From positions 124,001 to 188,000 of the forward strand of contig JARKIP010000208.1 of NCBI GenBank assembly GCA_029990175.1: 64,000 nt of DNA, read 5' to 3'. The translations under genes and the position numbers were made by a program. This stretch comes from Petunia secreta. Its lineage: Eukaryota > Streptophyta > Magnoliopsida > Solanales > Solanaceae. This document shows, one piece after another, positions 10,670 to 21,595 of the stretch. The notes under the pieces are model-generated. The model was given only the letters and a program-made list of their open reading frames with translations. It searched no databases and was not told the DNA's origin. How positions within the stretch are numbered: the first letter of the stretch is position 1; the number at the start of each line of letters is the position of its first letter.

Positions 10670-12009
10670 ATGTCACAAGCACAATCTTCATCCGCTTCTC
10701 TTACAAAGACCTCTGAAACCCACACATCCAAAGAATCTTCACTTAAGCCCCCTGCTTCTACTCTTGCTGAGAGAATTGCCAGATTAAGGTTAAAGTTTCA
10801 CAAGAAGATGGGAAAGAAGAGTTCAAAGAAGGTCGCTGTAAAAATGTCATCTCCGACGCCGGCAGTACAAGTTTCTGATGAAAAACCGGTCGAGGTAAGG
10901 CATGACTTAACCCTAACTGGTTATACTGTTTTAGACTCTGTAAAAAGCCCTGAAAAGTTGAGTACTGAAACATTGGTCAAAGGGTTAGATGAAATTGTAG
11001 AAAAGGTAGAGCCTAGTGAAGTGTCTGATAAGAGGAATGCTGGTGGGGGAACCTTGCAGGTTGTTTGGGAGGAATTTGTGCCTAAGATTAGTTTTCATGT
11101 TCCCTTAGCGACTGAAGAAGTAGTGGAGGTTAATGTAGTTGATAATCCCAAAAGATTGAGAGAAGAGGATTCTGCTGAATCCCAATAGGACCCAGTCAAC
11201 GAACCTAGTTCGGAGGCTGTTCCTATTGAGACAGTTCGTGGGATGTCTGTGCTAGAAGGTCCAGTAGTTGGAGGACCAAGTTCTGTTGAGGCTGCAAAGG
11301 ATTTGAGTCATAAACCTGGTTCTTGCTCAGATCCTATTATGGCTGAAGATGTAGAACTAGACTGGACTGATTCTATAGGTGAAAAAGATGAGAAAATTCA
11401 GGATGGAGATGGTGAAAGTGAAAAAGCTGAGGAGGAAGTTGAGGAAAAGAAAAAGAAGAGGGTAAAAAGAAAGTTTGGGGAAGAAGATTAGAAGTTGTTG
11501 GGAGAGGGCGAAGAAGAGGAAGTTGTATTTGTGAGTGAGTCAAAGTCTGAAACGGATAAGAGGAGAAGGCTACTGAAAGGGGGAAAAGCTGTGTCCAGAA
11601 GCAGGTTAGTGGATGAGAGTGTTGAGGACTCTCAGGAGGAGAAAAATGAGAGTGATGATAAGACTACTACTCAGCCAACACCTAGAAGGGTGGCTACCAG
11701 GTCTGCCCTGAAGCAGCAGTTGGAAAAGGTGGAAAAACTTGAAAAGAAGGTTAAGAAAGTGAGTGGGGAGAAGCAGGAGAAGAAAAATGAGAAAAATGTT
11801 GTTGAAGCAAAGAAGGAGAGTGATGAAGCAGGGAGTTTTGTTGAGCCCAGTGATTTAGACACAGATAGTGAGTTAGAAAGCAAAAAGAAGAGGAAAGATA
11901 CTGATGAGGAGGTCGACAGAGCAGCCTTCTTTGCAAAGCACCAAGTATTGGCTGGAAGCATCTTGAGTGACGTTCAGGAGCACAACATGAAACCTCTACT
12001 AAGGAAGGT
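10670..12009 (+). pseudogene. SIRE envelope-like ORF, N-terminal part (split by Athila insertion)
   Basis: The ORF opens at MSQAQSSSAS and stays in one frame to 12009, with only two internal stops (TAG at 11186-11188 and 11489-11491). The product is low-complexity and highly charged: Ser/Thr-rich N-terminus, then long Glu/Lys blocks (EEEVEEKKKKRVKRK; KKSDE-type runs up to 11900). It ends FAKHQVLAGSILSDVQEHN near LLRKV, where the Athila insertion cuts it. The frame resumes at 20214. It is called envelope-like by position and family precedent only; I see no signal peptide or convincing membrane anchor, and the charged region looks more like a nucleic-acid or chromatin-binding tail. Confidence 0.75.
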
Positions 12010-13326
12010 TGATGTTTGGCAATATTAACCTATTTTACCTTAATATTTCCTCACATTTTGATACGTTATTCGCCCATTGCACGAAATAATTGTGATTGTT
12101 GCGCTCACTTATTGTGTTTATGATTTTAGGAATGATTTGGATGAAGACGAGTGCAAACGGAGTGAAGATGGATAAAATCGAGCAAGAATTGATGAACTTA
12201 GCTAATCGTGGTATATGATATTAGACGGAAAGCTATGAAGCAAGCTACGAATTTGTCATAGCTTCGGGCTTCCAAAAGCCATGCATGGCCTGCAGCTTCA
12301 GACTTCCAAAAGCCACAAGCCATGAGACGCATGAGCTGTGGCGCACGACTCTCAGAAGACATGAGACACGTGAGGCTTCCCCTGCGGCTTCTAGTTCTGC
12401 GACCCCAACTTTTCCAATTTAGTTTAGGCTTAGGATTAGTTATGGGAAGACTTTGTAAACACTATAAATGGTCATTAATGTCGTTTTTAGTAGGGGGTCA
12501 AATTTCTGGAACAAGTTTTGGAGTTCTTTCACATTGAACCAAGGGTTTAATTCCTTTACTTCATCTATTACAATATTTAATCTTTCTTCCATGAATTCTT
12601 GTGTTTTATTATGAATATGAGTAGCTAAACATATTGTTCTAGGGTTAGAGCAAATACATGAAGGTTGATGTTTGAAAGTTGAATTCTTCCTATTGATTTA
12701 CCATTACGGATTGTTTATTCTTTCTTGAACCTAATTGTTTGGTTATTGAGGCCTGATAATTAAACACTATCTACGGTTTACAAGTTGAACTCGACAGAGG
12801 GAACTTGTAAATGCAAATAAGAAAGAATAGGGCTTGATTGTGAACATGGGCATCAGGGAATCGATTTGCGGGTAGGATAGACATATACCTATTTGCCTGG
12901 CTTAGCTAAATACATAGTTCGTTAATGCATGCATGTGATTTAATTTCATAGCTTGCATAGAGTCGTGAAGAATCAACAGGTTTTCACGAATATAATTAAC
13001 TTGTTAGTTGGCAATCTAGGAAATCAAGAAGTAGAATCAGCTGGAAAATTCAACAGGATTGTTCGTAGCTCTGACCCTGGACCGTTTCTCTTTCATTGAT
13101 AACAACCAAGAATTTGCTCTATTACTTGACTTCAGTTACTTGTTTTTAATTGTTTCATTTAGTTAGTAAAAATCTCAACCATCATTGAAAAAGATTCCTG
13201 GATAGTTTTTAGGAAATTGTTTGCTAGAATATAGTCATTAACACTAGTCCTCGTGGGAACGATACTCGATTTATCACTTTATAACTTGTCGACCACGTAT
13301 ACTTGCATGTGAGTTTGGGAGCAACA
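12010..13326 (+). repeat. 5-prime LTR of the short Athila
   Basis: A 1317-bp direct repeat of 18864-20213, with TATA box TATAAAT at 12463-12469. Relative to the 3-prime LTR it lacks short segments near 12275 and 12950. It contains GCCATGC/GCATGGC palindromic stretches between about 12240 and 12380. Confidence 0.92.
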
Positions 13327-13332
13327 AGTTTT

Positions 13333-13350
13333 TGGCTCCGTTGCGAGGGA
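13333..13350 (+). promoter_or_regulatory. primer-binding site of the short Athila
   Basis: TGGCTCCGTTGCGAGGGA lies six bases after the LTR. It is a mutated form of the TGGCGCCGTT-type site seen in the larger Athila (58792-58809), which resembles the 3-prime end of tRNA-Asp in Athila elements. Confidence 0.75.
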
Positions 13351-13459
13351 CTAAATAATTGACTGTTTTCTTTTTAGACGATTTTTTTATTTTCTATTCA
13401 GGTTTAATTTTTGTTTTGAGTTTCTTGTGCTGTTTCAGGTATTAGGTTTCTCTTAATCC

Positions 13460-14943
13460 TTGCCTGTAGGAATGACAGAAGATCGAGCTTTAGCTGTGCG
13501 AGATGTTTCTCTTCCCAGTCTGGAGGGAGTAGCCTCGAGCATAGTTAAACCTGAAATTACTAGACACTTTGAGATTAAGTTCGGCATGATACAACTGTTA
13601 CATGCGACTAGACAATATGCTGGATTATTGCACGAGGATCCACAAGGATATATCCAGAATTTCTTGGAGATTAGTGACACATACACACCAGCAGGGGTCT
13701 CAACTGATTATATTCGATTGATACTCTTCCCCTTTTCATTGATCGGGGCAGCAAAGAAGCGGTTAAAGGCTGAAAAGCCTGGGTCTATCACTACTTGGGA
13801 TGCTTTAGCTAAGAAATTTTGGCTAAATTCTATTCATCTGCCAAAACAGCTAGAATAAGGAGTGAGATAATATCTTTCAGACAACGAGATGGAGAATCCT
13901 TATATTCAGCTTGGGAGAGATTCAAGTCATTATTAAGAGATTGCCCGCACCATAATCAATCTAATGAGTTGTTGGCCCACATTTTTGTTGAAGGTTTGAA
14001 TACTCATACCAAGATCGTGGTGGATGCTGCAGCTGGAGGTCAAGTATTGGCCTTGAATTTTAATGAGATTTATGAGTTACTAGATAAATTCTCTCAGAGG
14101 AATCCTGACAGGCAGGGTGATGGTAGAGTTCCAAGTCAAAAAGCTGCTGGAGTACTTCAATTGGATGCGGTTTCAGCGTTAAATGCAAAGATGGATGCGA
14201 TAGCCAACCAAATTAGCAAGCTAGCATTGCCACCAACTCAACAACAAGTGCAATCAGTTAAGCAAGTGCAGCAGTTTCAATGTTTTTGGGAGGTATGTGG
14301 ACAAGATCATGCTACTGATGTTTTCCCCTCCAATCCAGAGTCAATTTATTACGTGGGGAATCAAAATAGGTCTTAGGGACAAAATCAGAACCAGTTTGGA
14401 AATAGTTACAATCCTTATTCACGGAATCATCCTGGTTTCTCTTGGAGTAATAATCAAGCTGCTCGAGGTAACACGAGATCTCATAATAACTACCAGAATT
14501 CACATCCTCAGGCTCAATCACAGTAATCCAGCAATTGAGTTGAAGATTTGATAATGCAGATATTAGCAGGCCAGCAGAGAATTATAGCTGACAATGCAGC
14601 TCAGGCACAGGCCATAAAAGATCTTACTACTGCTCAAAAAGACCTTGAACGCCAAATGGGGCAGTTAGCTGGAGCACAAAATTATAGACCGCATGGAGCA
14701 CTTGCTGGTAATGTTGAATCGAATCCAAATCTAAAGGGAGTTTAGCACTGTCTTGCTATAACTCTAGTTAAGGGCGAAGAGTTGATGGCCAAAACTGAGG
14801 AGAAGGAGCAACTTAAAGCAGCGGAAGTAGAAAAAGTGGAGAAAGCAAAGAAGAAAGAAGAGAAAAAGGAGGCACCTCTACCGCCCCCACCATTTCCACA
14901 GAGACTTCAACCATCAAAGGATGATGAAAGAGATTCAGGGTAA
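13460..14943 (+). pseudogene. Athila gag (short element), N-terminally truncated and broken
   Basis: Closely parallels the Gag at 57469-58692: TEDRALAVRDVSLPSL aligns with AEEQAVAVRDVALPSL, and LLHEDPQGYIQNFLEISD and AWERFKSLLRDCPHH are shared. About 50 N-terminal residues before this point are missing from the leader. A frameshift lies near 13820-13858. The zinc knuckle is damaged: the CEVCGxDHxxxxC of the larger copy here reads WEVCGQDHATDVF, losing first and last Cys. TAG at 14374, TAA at 14524, TGA at 14536 and TAG at 14743 interrupt the same frame, which then runs through a Lys/Glu linker to about 14943. Confidence 0.85.
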
Positions 14944-15724
14944 CATTTCTTTGACTGATGTGTTTGAACCGATGTCGTCATTTGTGAAGTTCCTAAAAGA
15001 GATTCTAAATAAGAAGAGAAAGCTACAAGAGATTGATACAATCGAGTTGACGGAGGAGTGTAGTACAATCTTGAGTAAATTACCTCCAAAATTTCAAGAT
15101 CTTGGGAGGTTTACTCTTCCTTGCACTATTGGTGGTCATAATATTTCTGGTGCACTGTGTGATCTGGGGGCCAGCATAAATCTCATGCCTCTGTCTGTGT
15201 ATAAAAGGTTAGGCCTAGGAGAAATCAAGCCTACTTCAGTTACTCTGAAAATGGCGGATGGATCACTCACTTGCCTGGATGGCAAGGTGAATGATGTGTT
15301 GATTAGAGTCAGGAAGTTTACCTTCTCTGCCGATTTCATTATCCTTGACTATGAAGTGGATCGAGAAGCCCCAATAATTTTGGGAAGACCATTCCTTGTC
15401 ACCTCGAAGGCAATTATTGACATGGAACTTGGGGAGATGACTATGAGAGCGCATGGAGAAAAGGTTACTTTCAAGGTTTATAATGAAAAGGATCATATGG
15501 TTAAGTTTGAAGAGTGTTCTTTGATAGAATGTGTCAGACAAAAATATGAAAGTAAAACAAAAGAGGTGTTTGAGCGGAATGTAGAACAAAGTTACCACGG
15601 CACAATGATTGACAGGTTGAAGGAAAGTTCTCTTAAGGGAAGGAAGAAGACAAAAGTTCGTTGTAAGAAGAGGAGACGTAAATGCTGGAGTGAGCTTAGA
15701 AGTGTTGTCGTGCCACGACGTTAA
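14921..15724 (+). pseudogene. Athila aspartic protease (short element), last coding domain
   Basis: An open 267-codon stretch encodes the Athila protease: the active-site loop reads GALCDLGASINLMP (D-L-G-A-S, normal for this lineage), followed by DFIILDYEVDREAPIILGRPF. It would process Gag. The frame differs from upstream gag by an indel near 14925. Where RT should follow, the protein ends in a basic tail (KKTKVRCKKRRRKC) and stops at 15722-15724, so the deletion joins the protease C-terminus to the end of the old pol. The protease fold itself appears unbroken. Confidence 0.85.
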
Positions 15725-15735
15725 CTAAGGCGCTT

Positions 15736-15753
15736 CTCGGGAGACAACCCGAG
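15736..15753 (+). promoter_or_regulatory. post-pol stem-loop, perfect 6-bp stem
   Basis: CTCGGGAGACAACCCGAG folds into CTCGGG/CCCGAG with loop AGACAA, 11 nt after the stop. The same element, with loop AGGCAA, occurs at 53261-53278 in the larger Athila. A degraded second copy lies at about 15847-15862 (TTGGGAGGCAACCAA) after a repeat of the preceding GCCGCGATGTTAAATCAAG-type sequence. Confidence 0.75.
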
Positions 15754-15939
15754 CGTTATATTAAACGCAAAAAAAAAATATAAAAGAAAATAGAAAAAGA
15801 ATAAAAATACAAAAAGAGTCATGCCGCGATGTTAAATCAAGCGCTTGTTGGGAGGCAACCAAATTTTTATTGTTCTAGTTGTTTTACTTAATTAGCGTTA
15901 CGTAGTTACTTTTTGTTTTTGCAGGGCTTGGGAGTTTCG

Positions 15940-16410
15940 GATGGTGAGCTAAGTTCAAAGCATTGCTTGGCTCATAGTGTGGAATGGAAGCAAACCAAAA
16001 ATCCGAAAAGCCATGCCAAAGGCGTCGCTTGGCTTATGGCGCGTAGCAAAAATTGAAGCCAAAATAGAAAAGCCATAGCAGGAGCGTCGCTTGTCCTATA
16101 GCGTGAACACCAATAGATTGCACAAAATTGGAAAAGCTATAGCCATGCGTCGCATGGGCTATGGCATGAAGCAAAAATTTCAGAAAAATTTGACACGCCA
16201 TGGCAGAGGCGTCGCGTTTGGCATCGCGCGCCTTAAACAGAATGTGCAGCTTCTTTTAATGCTATAAGCAAGTGTCGCTTGCCCATCGCGCGCCTTCAGG
16301 AAATTTGAAAAGCCACCAGAGAGGCGTCGTGCACCCCATAGCGTGGATCAAACCGTAAGTATAAAACATGGGCACGCGATAGCCAGGCGTCGCCTCCCTC
16401 CTCACAGCTT
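15940..16410 (+). repeat. degenerate array of palindromic units with GCGTCGC core
   Basis: About seven imperfect units of 50-70 bp. Each has a GCCAT(A)GC-like left arm, a central GCGTCGC or GTGTCGC, and a GCTATGGC-like right arm. The best unit (about 16138-16167) pairs GCTATAGCCATGCG with CGCATGGGCTATGGC around one T. Units are separated by AAAATT-rich linkers. The same palindrome style occurs in this element's LTR (GGCCATGCGACGCATGGCC, about 19139-19157). Confidence 0.75.
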
Positions 16411-18863
16411 CTCAGGTAAGTGCGAAAATTTTAACGGGTCGACCCACTCCTGACCCGTGACCCGCGACCTAAAACACTCACATACCATTCCCTTTACCTC
16501 TTTCCTTATGTTTAAAAACACAACAAACAAAAGCTGAGGCAAAAACCTACCGGGCACACCACATGTTCGATAAAATGCCAAAGCGATTAAAAGTTGAATT
16601 TTTGTGAATTCTTGAGCAGCAAAATTATATATAGGCATAAAGTGAACATTGTGATGATCTTTGGGATTAAAAAAAAAATTGGTCTCTTTCGAGCTAAATT
16701 TGACTTTTACATGAGTTAAAGTTTGCCATAAACCATTGTCACGAATGAATATGTGTCCAAGCTTGATTGTCTCATTTCCGCTACCCTAGTATTTCTTTGG
16801 ATTAGTTTTAGATTAGTTAGTTCGTATTACTTGCTTTATAGTATAGCTAGGATTAAGTGTGGGGTCGTCACAGTGACCCATTGTTCTCGTATGTATAGTT
16901 ACATATTTTGTAGGTTTTGGCGATGTCGAGCTCAAGTGTGGGGTGTTGCACCCCTTAATGCCTTAAAAAACGACATGTTGGGAGAAGTGTGAGTACCCCT
17001 AGCTCTACAGATGTTTTATTGATTGGTTCGTGATGGAGATGGCGTCACTGCTAGCGGCAAAGGCTAGGCCGCTTGGCCTTCAAGGAAGTTTTTTTTACTC
17101 TAGCACTTTATTTTTGTCGCACTGAGGACACTTTGATTAAAGTGTGGGGTGGGAAACTTCCCAAGTTTTGAGGTTATGGATGATTGTGCCTTTAGGTACT
17201 TAACTTTAGCAATTTTTATTTTTGTCACTTGACGTTATTTTTATTTGTTTTGTTACTTTACTATAAAAAAATGGAAAAAAATTAGAAAACTAATGAAAAA
17301 TTCCAAAAAGATTTTCTTTTTAGTTTTAGTTAGTGGTACAGTCATCCACCCCGTGGTTTTTCTTATGGCCTCGGTTCTTTTCCATGGGTAGACCTTTGAA
17401 CCGGGTAATTTTAATTTTTGTTAGGAGTAGTATAGTAGTAGAATATTTTTTTTGAAAAATGGTAGAATGCTAGGTGCCTTTGGTTTGTTTGATACCGGTG
17501 AATTTAGACTTGAGCATGTGCTAAATGTGAATCCCTTTTGATTTTAAAATTGTGATGCATGCCTAGAAAAAATTGAATGACCTTCTTGGGACTCTTAGGT
17601 ACAACTACTTGACTCTATTGTGAACCATTGTGCCTTAGTGCTTAAATTTTAAGAGTTGCACCTTATTTGCTTAAACCGAGAGTTGGAATGAAACCGTCTT
17701 TAGTGAACTGCGTACCATGTGTGATGTGAGTTATCTTTTCTTATGTTCCGTGCCGCATATTGATGTCTAGAACTTGCTCGTGTGTGTCCAAAGCGAAATC
17801 CTAGGTTTGCTCTTGTCGGGAGATGATATAGGCGTTTCTTTCTTAAGCCCTTCTAGCCTATTGACCTTTTTTGTTGGCACCCACATTTCAAGCCTTACCC
17901 CTTTTGTTCTTAATTATCTTCCTTTTGAACCCGTACTCCTTAGAGCACTATAATTGAAATATTTGATTGTTTGTGGAGTTGTGGTTGGAGAAATTGGGGA
18001 GCTTTTGAGTGGAACCGATGAAAGAAAAAAATTTGGTGCATTTTGAAAAAAAAAAGTAAGAATCATTGGCAAGGTTGAGAAAAACATTGAAAGAAAAAAA
18101 ATGAAATAAAAAAGAGAAAAACAAAGAAATCAAAAGAAAGAAAAAATCTCAATCCTTGTTAGTGTTGTGCAAAAGTAAAGTTGCAAAGTGCTTAAATTGA
18201 GAGGGAATTTCTTTTGTATATTTGGGGGTGGTTGTTAGGTTGGTTTTGAGAAGAATGGTGAAAATAAAAAAGTAAAGTGATGTATTAAAGTGCTTAGGGA
18301 GGTAGTCACTATTTATCCATATTTATCCTACCCGTCCTTTAGCCTACATTACAACCCGTAAAGTCCTACTTAATCCCGATTAGAGTGAGCTTACATTAGG
18401 AGAGTCCTACACTACGGGCAAGCCTATGGTACGTTGTGTGTGGCACGTGAATTTCTTTTGGAGAGCGAGTGAATTCTTCCTATATTATGTCCCTCATTTA
18501 TTCTTGAAATATATTCCTTGTGTGATACTTGGGATGCTCTCTTGATTTGGTGAGGGCACATGGTTTGCGCGAGATAGGTGAAGTTATTGACTCTTGGTTG
18601 AGTGAATGGGTGTGATTTTGTGAAAGCTTGGTTTCTTCGAGTCGGTTTTTGAGATTGAGATGTCTTGAGTTGGTCGTTCTAGTGTTTTAAAACTTGGTGA
18701 ATTTTTGGCATGTTGTGGGTCACATGATATGTAGTTATGCACTTGTTTAATGGTCGGTATCAACCATAACCATAGGTAGACCTGTTCTGTCAAGTGTTGG
18801 TTTAGTTGAGGAGTTCTTTTTGGCGATTGCTTGAGGGCGAGCAAAGGTCTAAGTGTTGGGTGG
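16411..18863 (+). other. 3-prime untranslated region of the short Athila
   Basis: Non-coding, 2.45 kb. It starts with a GGGTCGACCCACTCCTGACC-type stretch (about 16436-16470), also present near 52850 in the larger Athila. From about 17110 it matches the sequence after the envelope ORF there: the GTCGCACTG...GTGTGGGGTGGG transition at 17115-17151 corresponds to the very end of that ORF, and the CTACGGGCAAGCCTATGGTA segment near 18412 recurs in inverse at 49500. The polypurine-like AAGTGTTGGGTGG (18851-18863) abuts the 3-prime LTR. Confidence 0.75.
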
Positions 18864-20213
18864 TGATGTTTGGTAATATTAGCCTATTTTACTTTAATAT
18901 TTCCTCATATTTTGATACGTTATTTGCCCATTGCACCAAATAATTGTGATTGTTGCGCTCACTTATTGTGTTTGTGATTTTAGGAATGATTTGGATGAAT
19001 ACGAGTGCAAACAGAGTGAAGATGGATAAAATCGAGCAATAATTGATGAACTTAGCTAATCGTGGGATATGACATTAGACGGAAAGCTATGGAGCAAGCT
19101 ACAGATTTGTCATAGCTTCAGGCTTCTAAAAGCCACAGGCCATGCGACGCATGGCCTGCAGCTTCAGACTTCCAAAAGCCACAAGCCATGTGACGCATGA
19201 GCTGTGACGCACGACTCTCAGAAGCCATGAGACACGCGAGGCTTCCCCTGCTGCTTTTAGTTCTGCGACCCCAACTTTTCCAATTTAGTTTAGGCTTAGG
19301 ATTAACTTATGGGAAGACTTTGTAAACACTATAAATAGTCATTAATGTCGTTTTTAGTAGGGGGTCGAATTTCTGGAGCAAGTTTTGGAGTTCTTACACA
19401 TTGAACCAAGGGTTTAATTCATTTACTTCATCTATTACAATATTTAATCTTTCTTCCGTGAATTCTTGTATTGTTATTATGAATATGAGTAGCTAAACAT
19501 ATTGTTCTAGGGTTAGAGCAAATACATGAAGGTTGATATTTGAAAGTTGAATTCTTCCTATTGATTTACCATTACAGCTTGTTTATTCTTTTTTGAACCT
19601 AATTGTTTGGTTATTGAGGCCTGATAATTGAACACTATCTACGGTTTACAAGTTGAACTTGAAAGAGGGAACTTGTAAATGCAAATAAGAAAGAATAGGG
19701 CTTGATTGTGAACCTGGGCATCAGGGAATCGATTTGCGGGTAGGATAGAAATATACCTATTCGCCTGGCTTAGGTAAATACAGAGTTCGTTAATGCATGC
19801 ATGTGATTTAATTCCATAGAAATATAGGCGTTAGAGTAGCTTGCATAGACTCGTAAAGAATCGATAGGTTTTCACGAATATAATTAACATGTTACTTAGC
19901 GATCTAGGAAATCAAGAAGTAGAATCAGCTAGAAAACTCAACTGGATTATTTGTAGCTCTGACCCTGGACTGTTTTTCTTTCATTGATAACAATCCAGAA
20001 TTTGCTCTATTACTTGACTTCAGTTACTTGTTTTTAATTGTTTCATATAGTTAGTAAAAATCTCTACCATCATTGAAAAAGGTCCCTGATAGTTTTTAGG
20101 AAATTGTTTGCTAGAATATAGTCATTAACACTAGTCCTCATGGGAACGATACTCGATTTATCACTTTATTACTTGTTGACCACGTATAATTGCGTGTGCG
20201 TTTGGGAGCAACA
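18864..20213 (+). repeat. 3-prime LTR of the short Athila
   Basis: 1350 bp, TG to CA, same length as the LTRs of the larger Athila. TATA box TATAAATA at 19330-19337. It contains a perfect 19-bp palindrome centred near 19148. Confidence 0.92.
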
Positions 20214-21130
20214 AAGGTGGAGGATCAAGGCTGGTTAAACCTCTTTGCTAAGAAGGACAGGTTTATGTTCTCTGAGGAGATCAGGGAGTTTTACTAAAAC
20301 TATAGAGTGGCTGCTAGAAGAGTGTTTTTCAGTTGTCAAGGGTGTAGAGATTGAGTTTGGAAGGACAGAGGTGGGAGTTATGCTTGATATTCCTGCTAAG
20401 GGTTATTGCAGGTATATCAAGCTGAAGTGGCCAAAAAGGACTGATGGTGTGACACCTTTGACTGTGGTGAAAAAATTCTCAGGAAAGACCAAACTCAGAA
20501 AAGAAAGAAAAGTTGATAAGAAAGAAATGGAGCCATCTCATCAGTTACTTTTTGAGTTTGTTCATAGGTTTCTATTTCCTAGAGGGGAAAGGAACAGTGA
20601 GGCCAGTGCTCTTGACTTTACATGGACCTGCTGGACAGAGGAGTAAGGATCAATCTACCTGGTCTGATCATCAAACACATAAAAAGGATTGCTGATACTG
20701 ATCAAAAGCCTTATTCTTTAGTGCATTCCTATATCCTACAGCAGGTACTTGAGAACTTTGGGGTACCTTTGGAAGCTGGAAAAAAGCCTACCATTCATAA
20801 GATGTTTGGGCTAAATACGCTGAAAAATTGTGATTTCTTCAAAGAAAAGAGAGCTTCCATGAGACCAGTGCAGGTCAAGCAAGAGAAATCTGAAGAAAGT
20901 GAGGACTTTGGACCAGATGAAGCAATTGCAGCAGTGAAGGAACTGGAGCAGCATGTTCTTGAAGTGAATGCAGAAAATACTGAATTGCAGAAGAAGCTGG
21001 AGTTGAAGGATCAAGAAACTGTCACTTTAAGATTGAGTGCCACAAGTATGAGGCCGAACTGGTGATGGAAAGGGCCAAGAATACCAAGAATATTGAGGCA
21101 CTTGTCAAGCACTTCAACATGAAGACCTGA
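20214..21130 (+). pseudogene. SIRE envelope-like ORF, C-terminal part (plant transposon protein domain)
   Basis: After the AAGGT duplication the frame resumes as VEDQGWLNLFAKKDR, continuing the ORF cut at 12009. TAA at 20295-20297 and several shifts break it, but the family domain is clear: VVKGVEIEFGRTEVGVMLDI, LLFEFVHRFLFPRGE, RINLPGLIIKHI and LENFGVPLE, then a coiled coil (VKELEQHVLEVNAENTEL) and a final HFNMKT before TGA at 21130 in another frame. This is the domain annotated in plants as a putative transposon protein and found in SIRE third ORFs. Cellular role unknown; an envelope function is a hypothesis. Its similarity to the Athila ORF at 50813-52129 is discussed in the findings. Confidence 0.8.
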
Positions 21131-21595
21131 GTCCTACCTTCTTTCCTTCATGTCCTTGTCAAAATCCTCCTTTATCTCTTCCTGTGTCCTTACTTGATTT
21201 GTGTTCTTAAGACAGTCTTTTAAAGTTGTGTACTTAATAGGGCAGTGTGGTTGTCACGCTCGGGATAACTGGTTTTAAAATTTCCTTTGCTTGAATTGGG
21301 TCTGTTTTTAATACATCTGGTTCTAATTGGGCCCTTAGTCTTATTCCTGTGTGTTTGCTTTCAGTTGACTTGATTGCCCTGTGCTCTAGACTGGATGGTA
21401 CTAACTTGTTCATGCAGGATTTTGAATCTTTTCGATGATGCCAAAAGGGGGAAGAAAGGAAATGTTGGGGTGTTTGTGACCTAACTCATCTGTTTTAAAA
21501 TTTTAAAACTGTATTTTTGTTTTTGTGTTCTTGGTAATTTTGTCTATTCAGGTTCTTTGGCAACATTTGTTTGTCCTCATCAAAAAGGAGGAATT
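21131..21595 (+). other. SIRE 3-prime untranslated region with polypurine tracts
   Basis: Non-coding. Two purine runs stand out: about 20 nt at 21443-21462 (AAAAGGGGGAAG...) and AAAAAGGAGGAA at 21582-21593, two bases before the LTR. The latter is the likely plus-strand primer; the former is a possible second one. Confidence 0.7.

Larger units (their letters stand above)
12010..20213 (+). mobile_element. non-autonomous Athila-type Ty3 element (gag-protease only)
   Basis: It begins TGATGTTTGG and ends GGGAGCAACA, with exact AAGGT target duplications (12005-12009 and 20214-20218). LTRs are 1317 and 1350 bp. The internal region holds a shortened gag and an aspartic protease, then runs directly into the post-pol hairpin, palindrome array and 3-prime untranslated sequence. 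There is no trace of RT, RNase H, integrase or an envelope ORF. The 3-prime half parallels that of the larger Athila at 47718-60165, so this is an internal-deletion derivative of a related Athila family. Confidence 0.9.
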
